DNA of 64,000 nt from Kurthia senegalensis. Lineage in GTDB: Bacteria > Bacillota > Bacilli > Bacillales_A > Planococcaceae. Positions 1 through 7,514 of the stretch are shown here, piece by piece (position 1 is the first letter of the stretch; every line of letters begins with the position of its first letter). The position numbers were made by a program, and so were the translations under genes. The notes beneath the pieces were generated by a model. It made no database searches and had not been told where the DNA came from. It saw only the letters and a list, made by a program, of their open reading frames with translations. The DNA is taken from NCBI RefSeq assembly GCF_000285595.1, contig NZ_HE611065.1:218124-282123 (forward strand). Reading direction: 5' to 3'.

Positions 1-20
1 TTTTTCGTTTTTTCTGCCAT
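1..20 (-). CDS. Start of next pilus gene, pilO-like position (partial)
   Basis: Only the first codons (M-A-E-K-T-K) lie in the window; the rest runs off the left edge. The ATG shares one base with the TAA stop of the pilN-like gene upstream, the tight coupling typical of a pilM-N-O operon. The pilO identity is inferred from position only; no domain can be seen. Confidence 0.4.
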
Positions 21-619
21 TATTGTTTCCCCGCTTTCTGTTGTGCTTTTTGCAGTTGCACTTTATTAAGCGTTACATTGTAAACAGCTTGATAGCGAGC
101 AGTCGTTGCAATATCTGGTTTAGATGCTAATTCATCTTCAGATACTGGTGTATAAGCGGCTACTTTATCCATTTTTACATTTTCAAAAATATCTTTATTT
201 TTGACTAATGCTTTTTCATAAGCTGTCGCATCTTGTAGTGTAGAGAAATTCATTTTAATTTGAAGACCTGATTCATTAAAAGTAATACCTGTTAACGCCG
301 CATCATCCGTTGCTTCTTTTAGAAGAACATCAAAAACAGGCGTTACTTGTAAACGCTCCTCTTTCGCAAAAGCGGTTGCCTCTTTCAAAATATTTTCAGG
401 TAAACGCTGTTGCTTTTCTACATTTGTCGTTAATAAACTAATTTGTTCTGATAAATTTTCACTTTGCTTATCCGCATCTTTAATATCATTATGTACAAGA
501 ATGTAATTGATACCGAAAAACAGAATAATAATAGCGGCGATAAATGATGCAAATAATACCGCACCATTTCTTTTTGATTTTGGCTTATCAGATCGTTGTG
601 TTGTTTCTTGTTGATCCAT
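20..619 (-). CDS. Type IV pilus assembly protein, PilN-like
   Basis: This 199-residue protein has a basic N-terminus, one membrane segment at about residues 20-42, a heptad-rich stretch at about 45-75 and a small alpha/beta domain. The pattern P-V-F-D-V-L-L-K, then a short strand pair and A-x-x-Y-E-K-A-L, resembles the PilN periplasmic domain, which joins PilM and PilO in the inner-membrane platform of type IV pili or competence pili. Start: ATG after GAGAGGGG with an 8-nt gap. No pilM lies directly upstream, since the next gene is divergent, so this gene is probably first in its transcript. Sequence similarity is low; a generic single-pass membrane protein is the alternative. Confidence 0.55.
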   Translation of the reverse strand: MDQQETTQRSDKPKSKRNGAVLFASFIAAIIILFFGINYILVHNDIKDADKQSENLSEQISLLTTNVEKQQRLPENILKEATAFAKEERLQVTPVFDVLLKEATDDAALTGITFNESGLQIKMNFSTLQDATAYEKALVKNKDIFENVKMDKVAAYTPVSEDELASKPDIATTARYQAVYNVTLNKVQLQKAQQKAGKQ

Positions 620-923
620 CGAAAAAACCCCTCTCTACTTGCGACTTTCTAATTATATCCCTTACCCCATAATACAAACGAAAAGACATTTTTTCAAATA
701 TTTAATGAATCTTTTCCACTTTATTTTAAAGGAACTATTTTTGATAATACTTCTAATTTCTAAACGTGACAACCGTATATTTCACAATGGTTACGATTTA
801 TATGTTATAAATAAAAATAATGTATAAAAAAACGATTTGATTTTACGTATTACACATTGAGAATCTTTGGAAAAACGCTTATGATTAAAGCGTTACGTTT
901 CAACTAGGAAAGAAGGTCTATGT
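620..923. other. Divergent intergenic region, pilN-like / envelope pair
   Basis: About 300 AT-rich bases separate two divergent genes. A convincing promoter faces right at 857-885. On the minus strand TATAAT lies upstream of the pilN-like gene, but I see no well-spaced -35. A 62-codon open frame on the plus strand has no ribosome-binding site and is judged spurious. Confidence 0.6.
857..885 (+). promoter_or_regulatory. SigmaA-type promoter
   Basis: TTGAGA and TATGAT are separated by 17 bases, and the -10 ends 38 bases before the 153-residue ORF. No other boxes of this quality are seen in the gap. Confidence 0.6.
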
Positions 924-1385
924 ATGTCAAATAAACGATTGAATCAAATGTTAATCCTTATTATTTTAACGATTGCCACAATTGCGCTTTTCCGCCATCA
1001 TCACGCGGAAATTCAAGCACAAAACAATCTCGTATCACAAGCCGCAGTTGCATCCGAAAAAGGACAACATGAAATCACACAACTTGCTACATTAAGTGCA
1101 GATTATTTAACTGCAAACAATATAGAAGCTTTTCATCAACTCGGGTATACGAAAAAAGAAAACAAACAATTCATTAAACATGATACAGCAAACGACTTAA
1201 CGTACGTGTTCTCCGTACAACCTTCTAAAACGACTGACCATTTTTCTAAAACGGTTCTATCAATTTACAATGGCACAAAAACGAAAATAAACGAACAAAA
1301 CCTACTCACAACACTTGAAACACGTACAACATGGAAAGCATCACCTTTCGACGAAATGGGGGGAATACTAGTTGTTGAAAAATAA
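924..1385 (+). CDS. Hypothetical membrane-anchored protein next to pilus genes
   Basis: This 153-residue protein is not recognised. It has a hydrophobic segment at about residues 8-24 and a polar extracytoplasmic remainder rich in T, N and K. Start: ATG seven bases after AGAAGG. Its 3' end overlaps the next gene by 14 bases (GTTGTTGAAAAATAA), so the two are translationally coupled. One N-terminal membrane helix plus a mainly exposed domain, next to pilus genes, fits a minor pilin-like or PilX-partner protein. That role is inference; I do not see a prepilin peptidase G/F-E motif. Confidence 0.55.
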   Translation: MSNKRLNQMLILIILTIATIALFRHHHAEIQAQNNLVSQAAVASEKGQHEITQLATLSADYLTANNIEAFHQLGYTKKENKQFIKHDTANDLTYVFSVQPSKTTDHFSKTVLSIYNGTKTKINEQNLLTTLETRTTWKASPFDEMGGILVVEK

Positions 1386-2946
1386 AAAAATGACCATTTT
1401 TCTAAGTTTATTTGCCCTCGTACTGCTCATATGTGCTGTAGCATTTGCAGCCATAGAACAAACGAATGCAAAAGATCAAGCAAAGAAAATCCAATCCGAA
1501 CAAACATCATCTAAAATGATTGCAAAAGCCGGACTAGAAACGGCGAAACAACAATACGATGAAGTCATCAAACAAGCGTACGATGAGACGATAGCACGCT
1601 ACAACCAACTCTCTTCTACGGACCAAAAAGGTTTTGAAGTAGATGCTGTTTTTTATGCGCGTGCCCATCAATTGTTACGACCATTCATCGGGAAAGAACA
1701 GACATCAACTGACTACAATATCGTAAGAGGGAATGCACCTTCTACGACGACATTGCTTTCTCAAAACAAAGACGAATCCTATAAACTTCAAACGACAGCA
1801 ACTGTCGGGAAATACGAAACGACCGTTTCGCAAAAATTTCAGTTAGAATTAAAAGTACCCGTTACGAAAACGAATAAAATTTACAATTATCAATATGCCA
1901 TCCACGCAACGGAACAAGTCGTTGCTAAAAACGGTTCAAAAATCGTAGGCAATGTCGCTTCGACACATACGAAAGATATTCAAATTGATGCCTCTAGTTG
2001 CCAATACTTACAAGATACGAACGGTTACTACGATACGTGTTACAACGATGGAAATACAGATGCATCTCCACTAAAAATGAGAAATGCGCAATCATTTAAC
2101 ACGTATTTACCGACGTTCCCTTCTAAAGATGTGGAAACATTCGACGCTCTTCCTATTACAGAAGATGAACAATACTTACCAATTCCAAAAGAAGATCTTT
2201 ATAAAGAAGTCGAAGAAGAAGACGGTACGATTCGTAAAGTGAAAAAAACAGACGAAGAACTTGAACCACTAAAAGTTTACTACGTACAAGATGGTGCTTT
2301 AACGATGGACAGCAAGACAGAAAGTGCGTTTACTACAACTAAACCTTACCGATTTAGTGAATCAGAAGTGCATTTTTCTACGATTATTATAGATGGCATT
2401 AATGCTACAATCGATATTGGAGACGGTGATCAAGTCGTACGTGTTGATTCACTTAGTTTATTAAACGGTGCAACATTAACCGTTAAAGGCTCTGGCACAT
2501 TAAAACTATTCATTAAAAATTACACGGATACAGCCGGACAGATTGTTTCAGATTCCGCTTCTATTGAAACGTATATCGATGGCAAACAACCAATCGAATT
2601 CGATTCAAACTTCACATCACCAGGTCTTCTATACGTGAAATCAGCAGACCTTACACTACCTGGTGACGGTGGCTTTAAAGGAAACATTATTACCGGTGCA
2701 GACAAGCTAACCTTTACAGGGGGCGAAAATACGTTCAGCCAATTAATTTTGGCCCCGAAAGCAACGATTGTCTTAAAAAATGATGTCGTATTCCACGGTG
2801 CAATGATTGCGAAAAATGTTTTACTCGACCGTGCAACGCTTATTTTTTCAACACCAGATGAAGCTGTCCCGATTCCACTCGCAGTGGAGAAATTCGATAC
2901 CCCTTTACAACTTACAAAATGGGATGCAATCGAAACAGCCTCTTAA
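1372..2946 (+). CDS. PilX-like surface protein with beta-helix-type C-terminal domain
   Basis: This 524-residue protein has a membrane segment at about 8-28, a charged coiled stretch at about 32-70, then a long extracellular part. From about residue 340 onward there are regularly spaced I-D-I, L-x-V and L-x-L strands with N and G turns, like the polymer-forming or right-handed beta-helix domains (DUF7305 type) found on PilX-like pilus-associated proteins. Two cysteines in the middle (S-C-Q-Y and T-C-Y-N) could form a disulfide. The TTG start at 1372 sits 8 bases after GGGGGG; an ATG at 1390 has no site. It is coupled to the ORF upstream and converges on folC. Confidence 0.55.
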   Translation: MLKNKKMTIFLSLFALVLLICAVAFAAIEQTNAKDQAKKIQSEQTSSKMIAKAGLETAKQQYDEVIKQAYDETIARYNQLSSTDQKGFEVDAVFYARAHQLLRPFIGKEQTSTDYNIVRGNAPSTTTLLSQNKDESYKLQTTATVGKYETTVSQKFQLELKVPVTKTNKIYNYQYAIHATEQVVAKNGSKIVGNVASTHTKDIQIDASSCQYLQDTNGYYDTCYNDGNTDASPLKMRNAQSFNTYLPTFPSKDVETFDALPITEDEQYLPIPKEDLYKEVEEEDGTIRKVKKTDEELEPLKVYYVQDGALTMDSKTESAFTTTKPYRFSESEVHFSTIIIDGINATIDIGDGDQVVRVDSLSLLNGATLTVKGSGTLKLFIKNYTDTAGQIVSDSASIETYIDGKQPIEFDSNFTSPGLLYVKSADLTLPGDGGFKGNIITGADKLTFTGGENTFSQLILAPKATIVLKNDVVFHGAMIAKNVLLDRATLIFSTPDEAVPIPLAVEKFDTPLQLTKWDAIETAS

Positions 2947-2950
2947 AAAT

Positions 2951-2986
2951 AAAAACTCGGAGTCCGATCGGATTCCGAGTTTTTTA
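2951..2986. terminator. Shared bidirectional terminator
   Basis: Inverted repeat AAACTCGGA...TCCGAGTTT with A and T runs on either side, between two convergent genes (the beta-helix protein and folC). Confidence 0.85.
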
Positions 2987-2987
2987 T

Positions 2988-4244
2988 TTATTGCCCTTTA
3001 AACGCTTCTAACAATTCATGACGCCATTGTGCTAATAAGTACAAAGAACCTGTCATTATGACAAATCCAGGTTCTTTTCTTTTTTCTACGACTGCTTGAA
3101 GTGCATTCTCCGCAACTTTCTTATGTGTCGCTTTTGAACGTTGCATCAATTCCTCTGCCGGCATTAATCGATGTTGCTCACGGTCGACTTCCACAAAAAT
3201 AAAGTCGTCGCAAACTTCTTCTAGTTCTGCTAAAACACCATCGATATCTTTATCTTTTAATATGCCCATCACAATATGAATCGGCGCATCTTGAAATTGT
3301 TGTTTCATCGTTTCTTTTAACATTTTGGCACTTGCGGGGTTATGTGCTCCATCTAAAAAGACGTTGTGGCTAATTTGCTCAAAGCGCCCTGGAATCGTTG
3401 CTTTCGCAATACCTTGGCGAACGAGCGGCACTTGTAATGTTAGTGGAATTTTACTCGCCACTTCGATAAAAGCAGTAATTGCTAATCCCATATTATGCAT
3501 TTGATGCTGTCCTTTTAATAGACGATGAAGATCGGTTATTTCCAACATGCCTTGTACGTAATTTTCCCCTGGTAACACATCAAAATCGAGTCCATCTACT
3601 TTTAACCTCGTGCCTACTCGTTCCGCTTGTTCTGTTATGACGTTCATTGCTTCTTCTTGTAAGGGACCGATGACACCTGTAGCACCTCGTTTTAAAATAC
3701 CCGCTTTATGCCAAGCGATTTTTTCGATTGTATCACCTAAAAAATTCGTATGTTCCAGTGCGATACTCGGAATAATTGAAACGATCGGTTGCACGACATT
3801 CGTACTGTCAAAACGCCCACCAAGACCCGCTTCGATAATTGCAATATCGGGTTTATACAATCGACAAGCAACGAATGCGGCAGCCGTCAACAATTCAAAG
3901 TCCGTCAGCTCTCCACTCACTTCCGCTTTTTTCAAAACGGTAAAAATTTCATTCATTTGAAAAGGTTGAAGCGGTTCATTATTCACTTTTATTTGATCAT
4001 GAACATCTTCAATACATGGCGATGTAAATGTCAGCGTTTTTAAGCCGTGCGTACGACAAATACTTTCAAGCATCGCAATCGTCGAGCCTTTACCATTCGT
4101 TCCTGCTACGTGAACGACGGGCACGTCCAACTCTGGATGCGTTAATTTGTCCATCGCTTGTTCTATAGCGGTTAAACCGGGTTTTATTACATCACTACTC
4201 ATTACTTGAAATTGTTCTTTATACAAATCAAATCCTGGTATCAA
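2988..4244 (-). CDS. folC: Folylpolyglutamate synthase / dihydrofolate synthase
   Basis: This cytoplasmic Mur-ligase-family enzyme adds glutamate to dihydropteroate and to reduced folates using ATP. Its 418 residues are normal length. The P-loop V-A-G-T-N-G-K-G-S lies at about residue 46, followed by the family features T-S-P-C-I-E-D-V, E-A-G-L-G-G-R-F-D-S-T-N and D-G-A-H-N-P. TTG is the start, with AAGGTGA six bases upstream. In B. subtilis folC follows valS; here an antiporter gene and the ATP-grasp pair lie between them. The divergent ATP-grasp genes share its 80-bp upstream region. Confidence 0.95.
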   Translation of the reverse strand: MIPGFDLYKEQFQVMSSDVIKPGLTAIEQAMDKLTHPELDVPVVHVAGTNGKGSTIAMLESICRTHGLKTLTFTSPCIEDVHDQIKVNNEPLQPFQMNEIFTVLKKAEVSGELTDFELLTAAAFVACRLYKPDIAIIEAGLGGRFDSTNVVQPIVSIIPSIALEHTNFLGDTIEKIAWHKAGILKRGATGVIGPLQEEAMNVITEQAERVGTRLKVDGLDFDVLPGENYVQGMLEITDLHRLLKGQHQMHNMGLAITAFIEVASKIPLTLQVPLVRQGIAKATIPGRFEQISHNVFLDGAHNPASAKMLKETMKQQFQDAPIHIVMGILKDKDIDGVLAELEEVCDDFIFVEVDREQHRLMPAEELMQRSKATHKKVAENALQAVVEKRKEPGFVIMTGSLYLLAQWRHELLEAFKGQ

Positions 4245-4325
4245 TGTTCGTCACCTTCTCTATTCTTTTCAATTTTTTCATGCTAAACTAGCTTTATTAT
4301 ACCATTTAACATTGGGGGCTTTAAC

Positions 4326-5225
4326 GTGTCAAACACTTGTTGGATTATTTACAACGGTAGCCTCGTCGATGATAAATTTTTAGATCAAGCACGCCTTATG
4401 GCAGAAGCTTGCCGTCATCACGATGTCATACCGACTATTTTAAAAAATTATGAAATTCCGATGATACTTCAGATTCCACTCGACGTACGCCCTACTTTCG
4501 TCATTTTTTTAGATAAAGATATTTTACTCGCAACGTATTTAAAAAATCAGGGCATTCCTATTTTTAATGACCCTGAAGTAATCGAAACGTGCGACAACAA
4601 AGCGAAACAATACATTCAACTCGCAAAAGCGAATGTTCCGATGCCACAAACGATTGTTGCACCGAAAGTCTATCCACGCTTTACAATTGAAAACAGTGGT
4701 TATTTTGAAAAAGTACTCGACTTACTCGGTCTTCCACTCATTATAAAAGAAGGACATGGCTCTTTCGGTATGAAAGTGTATTTAATCGAAACTGAGCAAC
4801 AATTTTTTGCCAAAGTAAATGAACTACGCGGCGTTGATTTCGTCTTCCAACAATTCATCGAATCGAGTCGCGGACGAGATATTCGTGTTAATACGATTGG
4901 GAATGAAGTCGTAGCGGCTATGTATCGTCATTCCGAAACGGATTTCCGTGCGAATATTACGAACGGCGGGAAAGCTGAATCAATTCAATTAACAGAAGCT
5001 CAAAAAACGATTGCCTTACGCGCTGCAAAAGCAGTCGGTGCAACCTTTGCAGGTGTCGACTTACTGTTCGGTCCAAATGAAGAACCGATTGTTTGCGAAG
5101 TAAACGCAGCAAGTCATATTCGTAACATTTACAACGTAACAGGCATCAACGTAGGCGATCGTTTCGTTTCGTATATTTTATCGACATTGGAGGCAGACTA
5201 TGCAAAAGGCTTATCTACTCTATAG
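4326..5225 (+). CDS. RimK-type ATP-grasp ligase 1
   Basis: This 299-residue protein has an N-terminal pre-ATP-grasp domain (W-I-I-Y-N-G-S-L) and an ATP-grasp fold with nucleotide-contact lysine in I-I-K-E-G-H-G-S-F-G. The RimK-like motif R-D-I-R-V is followed by the metal-binding C-E-V-N-A-A-S-H near residue 260. Such enzymes join a carboxylate to an amine or thiol via an acyl-phosphate, often adding amino acids (RimK, LysX). The substrate is unknown. GTG is the start, seven bases after GGGGG. The gene overlaps a second ATP-grasp gene by 26 bases, so the two probably act together; proximity to folC hints at an amino-acid ligase role but does not prove it. Confidence 0.8.
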   Translation: MSNTCWIIYNGSLVDDKFLDQARLMAEACRHHDVIPTILKNYEIPMILQIPLDVRPTFVIFLDKDILLATYLKNQGIPIFNDPEVIETCDNKAKQYIQLAKANVPMPQTIVAPKVYPRFTIENSGYFEKVLDLLGLPLIIKEGHGSFGMKVYLIETEQQFFAKVNELRGVDFVFQQFIESSRGRDIRVNTIGNEVVAAMYRHSETDFRANITNGGKAESIQLTEAQKTIALRAAKAVGATFAGVDLLFGPNEEPIVCEVNAASHIRNIYNVTGINVGDRFVSYILSTLEADYAKGLSTL

Positions 5226-5996
5226 CGAAGAAGATGCCGTAAAAAACCACCTTTTCATTGATCAACTACAACGAGAAGGTCGCACATATGACGTCGACCT
5301 TCAGCTAATTATCGATAGCCCTTCCCTACGTGCAGACGATTATGTAGACGGGCTCTTTTTCTGGAACCGCACTCGACATACAAGCCTTTCTCGTCAATTA
5401 GAAGGGCATATACGTGTCATTAATCGCAGTACCGTCAATGAAATCGCTAATGACAAACGAAAAGCGCTTCAGTTTACGACACTGCTCGGCATTCCAACCG
5501 TGCCAGAAATTCCGTTCGAGCGTTTAAGTGAGACCGACTTCCCAGTTGTCGTCAAATCAATTGACGGACACGGTGGCCTCGACGTACAAAAAATGTCATA
5601 CGTTAGAAGAAGTGCAACGCTATCTTAAAAAAAGTTCCGATGAGTCTTATTGAACCGTACATCGAAACGAATGCGACAGACGTACGTGTTTGGATGATTG
5701 GAGATGAAATCATTGGTGCTGTCAAAAGAATTGGCGCTGCACATGACTTCCGTTCAAATTACACACTTGGAGGGTCTATTGAAAAATTTTCGTTAACGGC
5801 ACAACAAGTCGCAATGCTTAAAAAAATACAACGTGCACTAAAGAGCGACTATATTGGCATCGATTTCTTACACATCAATGACGAGGACCTTCTTTTTAAC
5901 GAAATGGAAGACCCTGTTGGTGCACGTTCTTTTTATGATTTATACGATGCGACACTTCCGCAACAGTTGTGGCAACATATTATAAAAAGTGTCTAA
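5200..5996 (+). pseudogene. RimK-type ATP-grasp ligase 2, two frameshifts
   Basis: Two reading frames (5200-5628 and 5640-5996) together encode one ATP-grasp protein of about 264 residues. The first carries the N-domain and V-V-V-K-S-I-D-G-H-G-G; the second carries T-D-V-R-V-W-M-I-G-D-E and the metal-site F-N-E-M-E-D-P. Between them a third frame supplies a natural helix (L-E-E-V-Q-R-Y-L-K-K). Removing one A from the run at 5588-5593 and one from 5627-5633 restores a continuous protein. ATG with GGAGG inside the end of ligase 1 gives coupling. Either a decayed gene or two homopolymer errors; the residues after the breaks look intact, favouring error or recent damage. Confidence 0.8.
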
Positions 5997-5999
5997 AAA

Positions 6000-6039
6000 A
6001 AGAGGCTGAAACGTCTATGACGTTCCAGCCTCTTTTTTC
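6000..6039. terminator. Bidirectional terminator with GAGGCTG stem
   Basis: AGAGGCTGGAACGTC-type stem pairs with GACGTTCCAGCCTCT, followed by T-runs. It lies between the convergent ATP-grasp pair and the antiporter gene. The stem starts with the GAGGCTG motif also seen near 11.03 and 11.46 kb. Confidence 0.85.
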
Positions 6040-6042
6040 TAA

Positions 6043-7326
6043 TTATTTTTTCAGTTTTGGATAACCGATTACAATCGCAATGACTGCCATAACACCCATT
6101 AAGATTGGATAAATGGAATACGCTTGCCACATACCAACTGTTGAAATACCTGCAATACCAGCCGCAGCTAATAATTGAGGTGAATACGGTAATAATCCTT
6201 GCCAAACGCTGGCGAAAATATCGAGTAAACTCGCTGACTTGCGTTTATCTACTTCATATTCATCCGCAATCGTTTTCGCTAATGGACCTGCCATTAAAAT
6301 CGCAATCGTATTGTTCACTGTCGCAATATCGATAACTGATACGAGTGACGCAATACCTGCCTCTGCGCCTTTTTTCGTCTTCACGCGTCTCGTAATCGCT
6401 TCGAGTAAATATTGCAGCCCCCCGTTATATTGAATAAGCGCTACTAACCCACTAATTAATACTGCGATAATTGCGATATCTTCCATACTAATCATTCCTT
6501 CGCCAATTGCTTTAATAAAGCTTAGGAATGTGTAAGAGCCATTCATTAAACCGATGACACCAGAGAGCACGATACCGATGATGAGAACGAGCATGACGTT
6601 CAACCCTGCAAGTGCTGTAATTAAAACGACTAAGTATGGTAATACTTCAATAAGAGAGTACTCTCCCGCTTTCAGGGCATCTGCGCTTCCATTCATCGTT
6701 AATACGTATAAAATAATCGCTGTTAAAATAGCTGCTGGTAACACGATGAAAAAGTTCACTTTAAACTTATCACGCATTTCTGTTCCTTGCGTTCGAACTG
6801 CTGCGATGGTCGTATCTGAAATAATTGATAAATTATCCCCGAACATCGCACCCCCAACGACCGTTGCCATCGCAAGTGCCATTGGAATATCTGTACTTTG
6901 TGCAATACCGACACCAATTGGAGCTAGCGCAACGACTGTCCCCATTGATGTTCCCATTGATAAAGAAATAAAGCACCCAATGATGAATAAACCGACAATT
7001 AATAAGCTCGGTGGCACGAATGACAAGCCCATATTAACAGTCGAATCGACAGCACCCATTCCTTTCGCAACGTTTGAAAAGGCTCCAGCTAATACGAAAA
7101 TCACGACCATTAACATGACATTTGAATTCCCTGCACCTTTCGTGAAAACTTCTACTTTATTCGCAAGTGTTTCTTTACGATTCATTAAAAAAGCAAAGAA
7201 GCAAGCAATTAAAACAGCAACGTTCAACGGCATTGCAGTGAAGTCACCGCTAATGATACCTGTCCCAATAAATAGAACGATAAAAATAAGAAAAGGCAGT
7301 AACGCCCATTTATTTGCGTATTGCAT
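6043..7326 (-). CDS. NhaC-family Na+/H+ antiporter or related transporter
   Basis: This 427-residue polytopic membrane protein has about 10-12 hydrophobic segments. Conserved NhaC-family stretches include S-M-G-T-S-M-G-T-V-V-A and M-F-G-D-N-L-S-I-I-S-D-T-T-I-A-A, the ion-path region. Members exchange Na+ for H+, but some relatives have been proposed to move amino acids or organic acids, so the substrate is uncertain. The ATG at 7326 has GGAGGAG directly upstream; an in-frame extension to 7416 has no site and would add a basic, non-conserved leader. It is interposed between folC and valS, which are adjacent in B. subtilis. Confidence 0.8.
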   Translation of the reverse strand: MQYANKWALLPFLIFIVLFIGTGIISGDFTAMPLNVAVLIACFFAFLMNRKETLANKVEVFTKGAGNSNVMLMVVIFVLAGAFSNVAKGMGAVDSTVNMGLSFVPPSLLIVGLFIIGCFISLSMGTSMGTVVALAPIGVGIAQSTDIPMALAMATVVGGAMFGDNLSIISDTTIAAVRTQGTEMRDKFKVNFFIVLPAAILTAIILYVLTMNGSADALKAGEYSLIEVLPYLVVLITALAGLNVMLVLIIGIVLSGVIGLMNGSYTFLSFIKAIGEGMISMEDIAIIAVLISGLVALIQYNGGLQYLLEAITRRVKTKKGAEAGIASLVSVIDIATVNNTIAILMAGPLAKTIADEYEVDKRKSASLLDIFASVWQGLLPYSPQLLAAAGIAGISTVGMWQAYSIYPILMGVMAVIAIVIGYPKLKK

Positions 7327-7469
7327 AAAACTCCTCCAAATATAAAATAAGACAGTTACAATCATACGATAATTATGGAACAGTGTAAATTTTTTGTTTT
7401 TCTGTCTTTTATTCATTCCTCCTACTTTTTTAGCACGAACAATACAGTATTATTCAAACGTATAAAATA

Positions 7470-7506
7470 AAAAGCATGCGAAATCCTAACGGACTTCACA
7501 TGCTTT
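7470..7506 (-). terminator. valS terminator
   Basis: AAAGCATGTGAAGTCC pairs with GGATTTCGCATGCTTT and is followed by TTATTTT on the minus strand, a few bases after the valS stop. Confidence 0.8.
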
Positions 7507-7514
7507 GAATAAGA

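Noticed and set aside
639..827. 62-codon plus-strand ORF next to the pilN-like gene
   Set aside because: No binding site, low-complexity residues, and it covers the divergent promoter region.
6554..7345. 263-codon ORF opposite the antiporter gene
   Set aside because: It is the antisense of a well-supported membrane transporter; its T/I/P-rich composition is a typical shadow frame.
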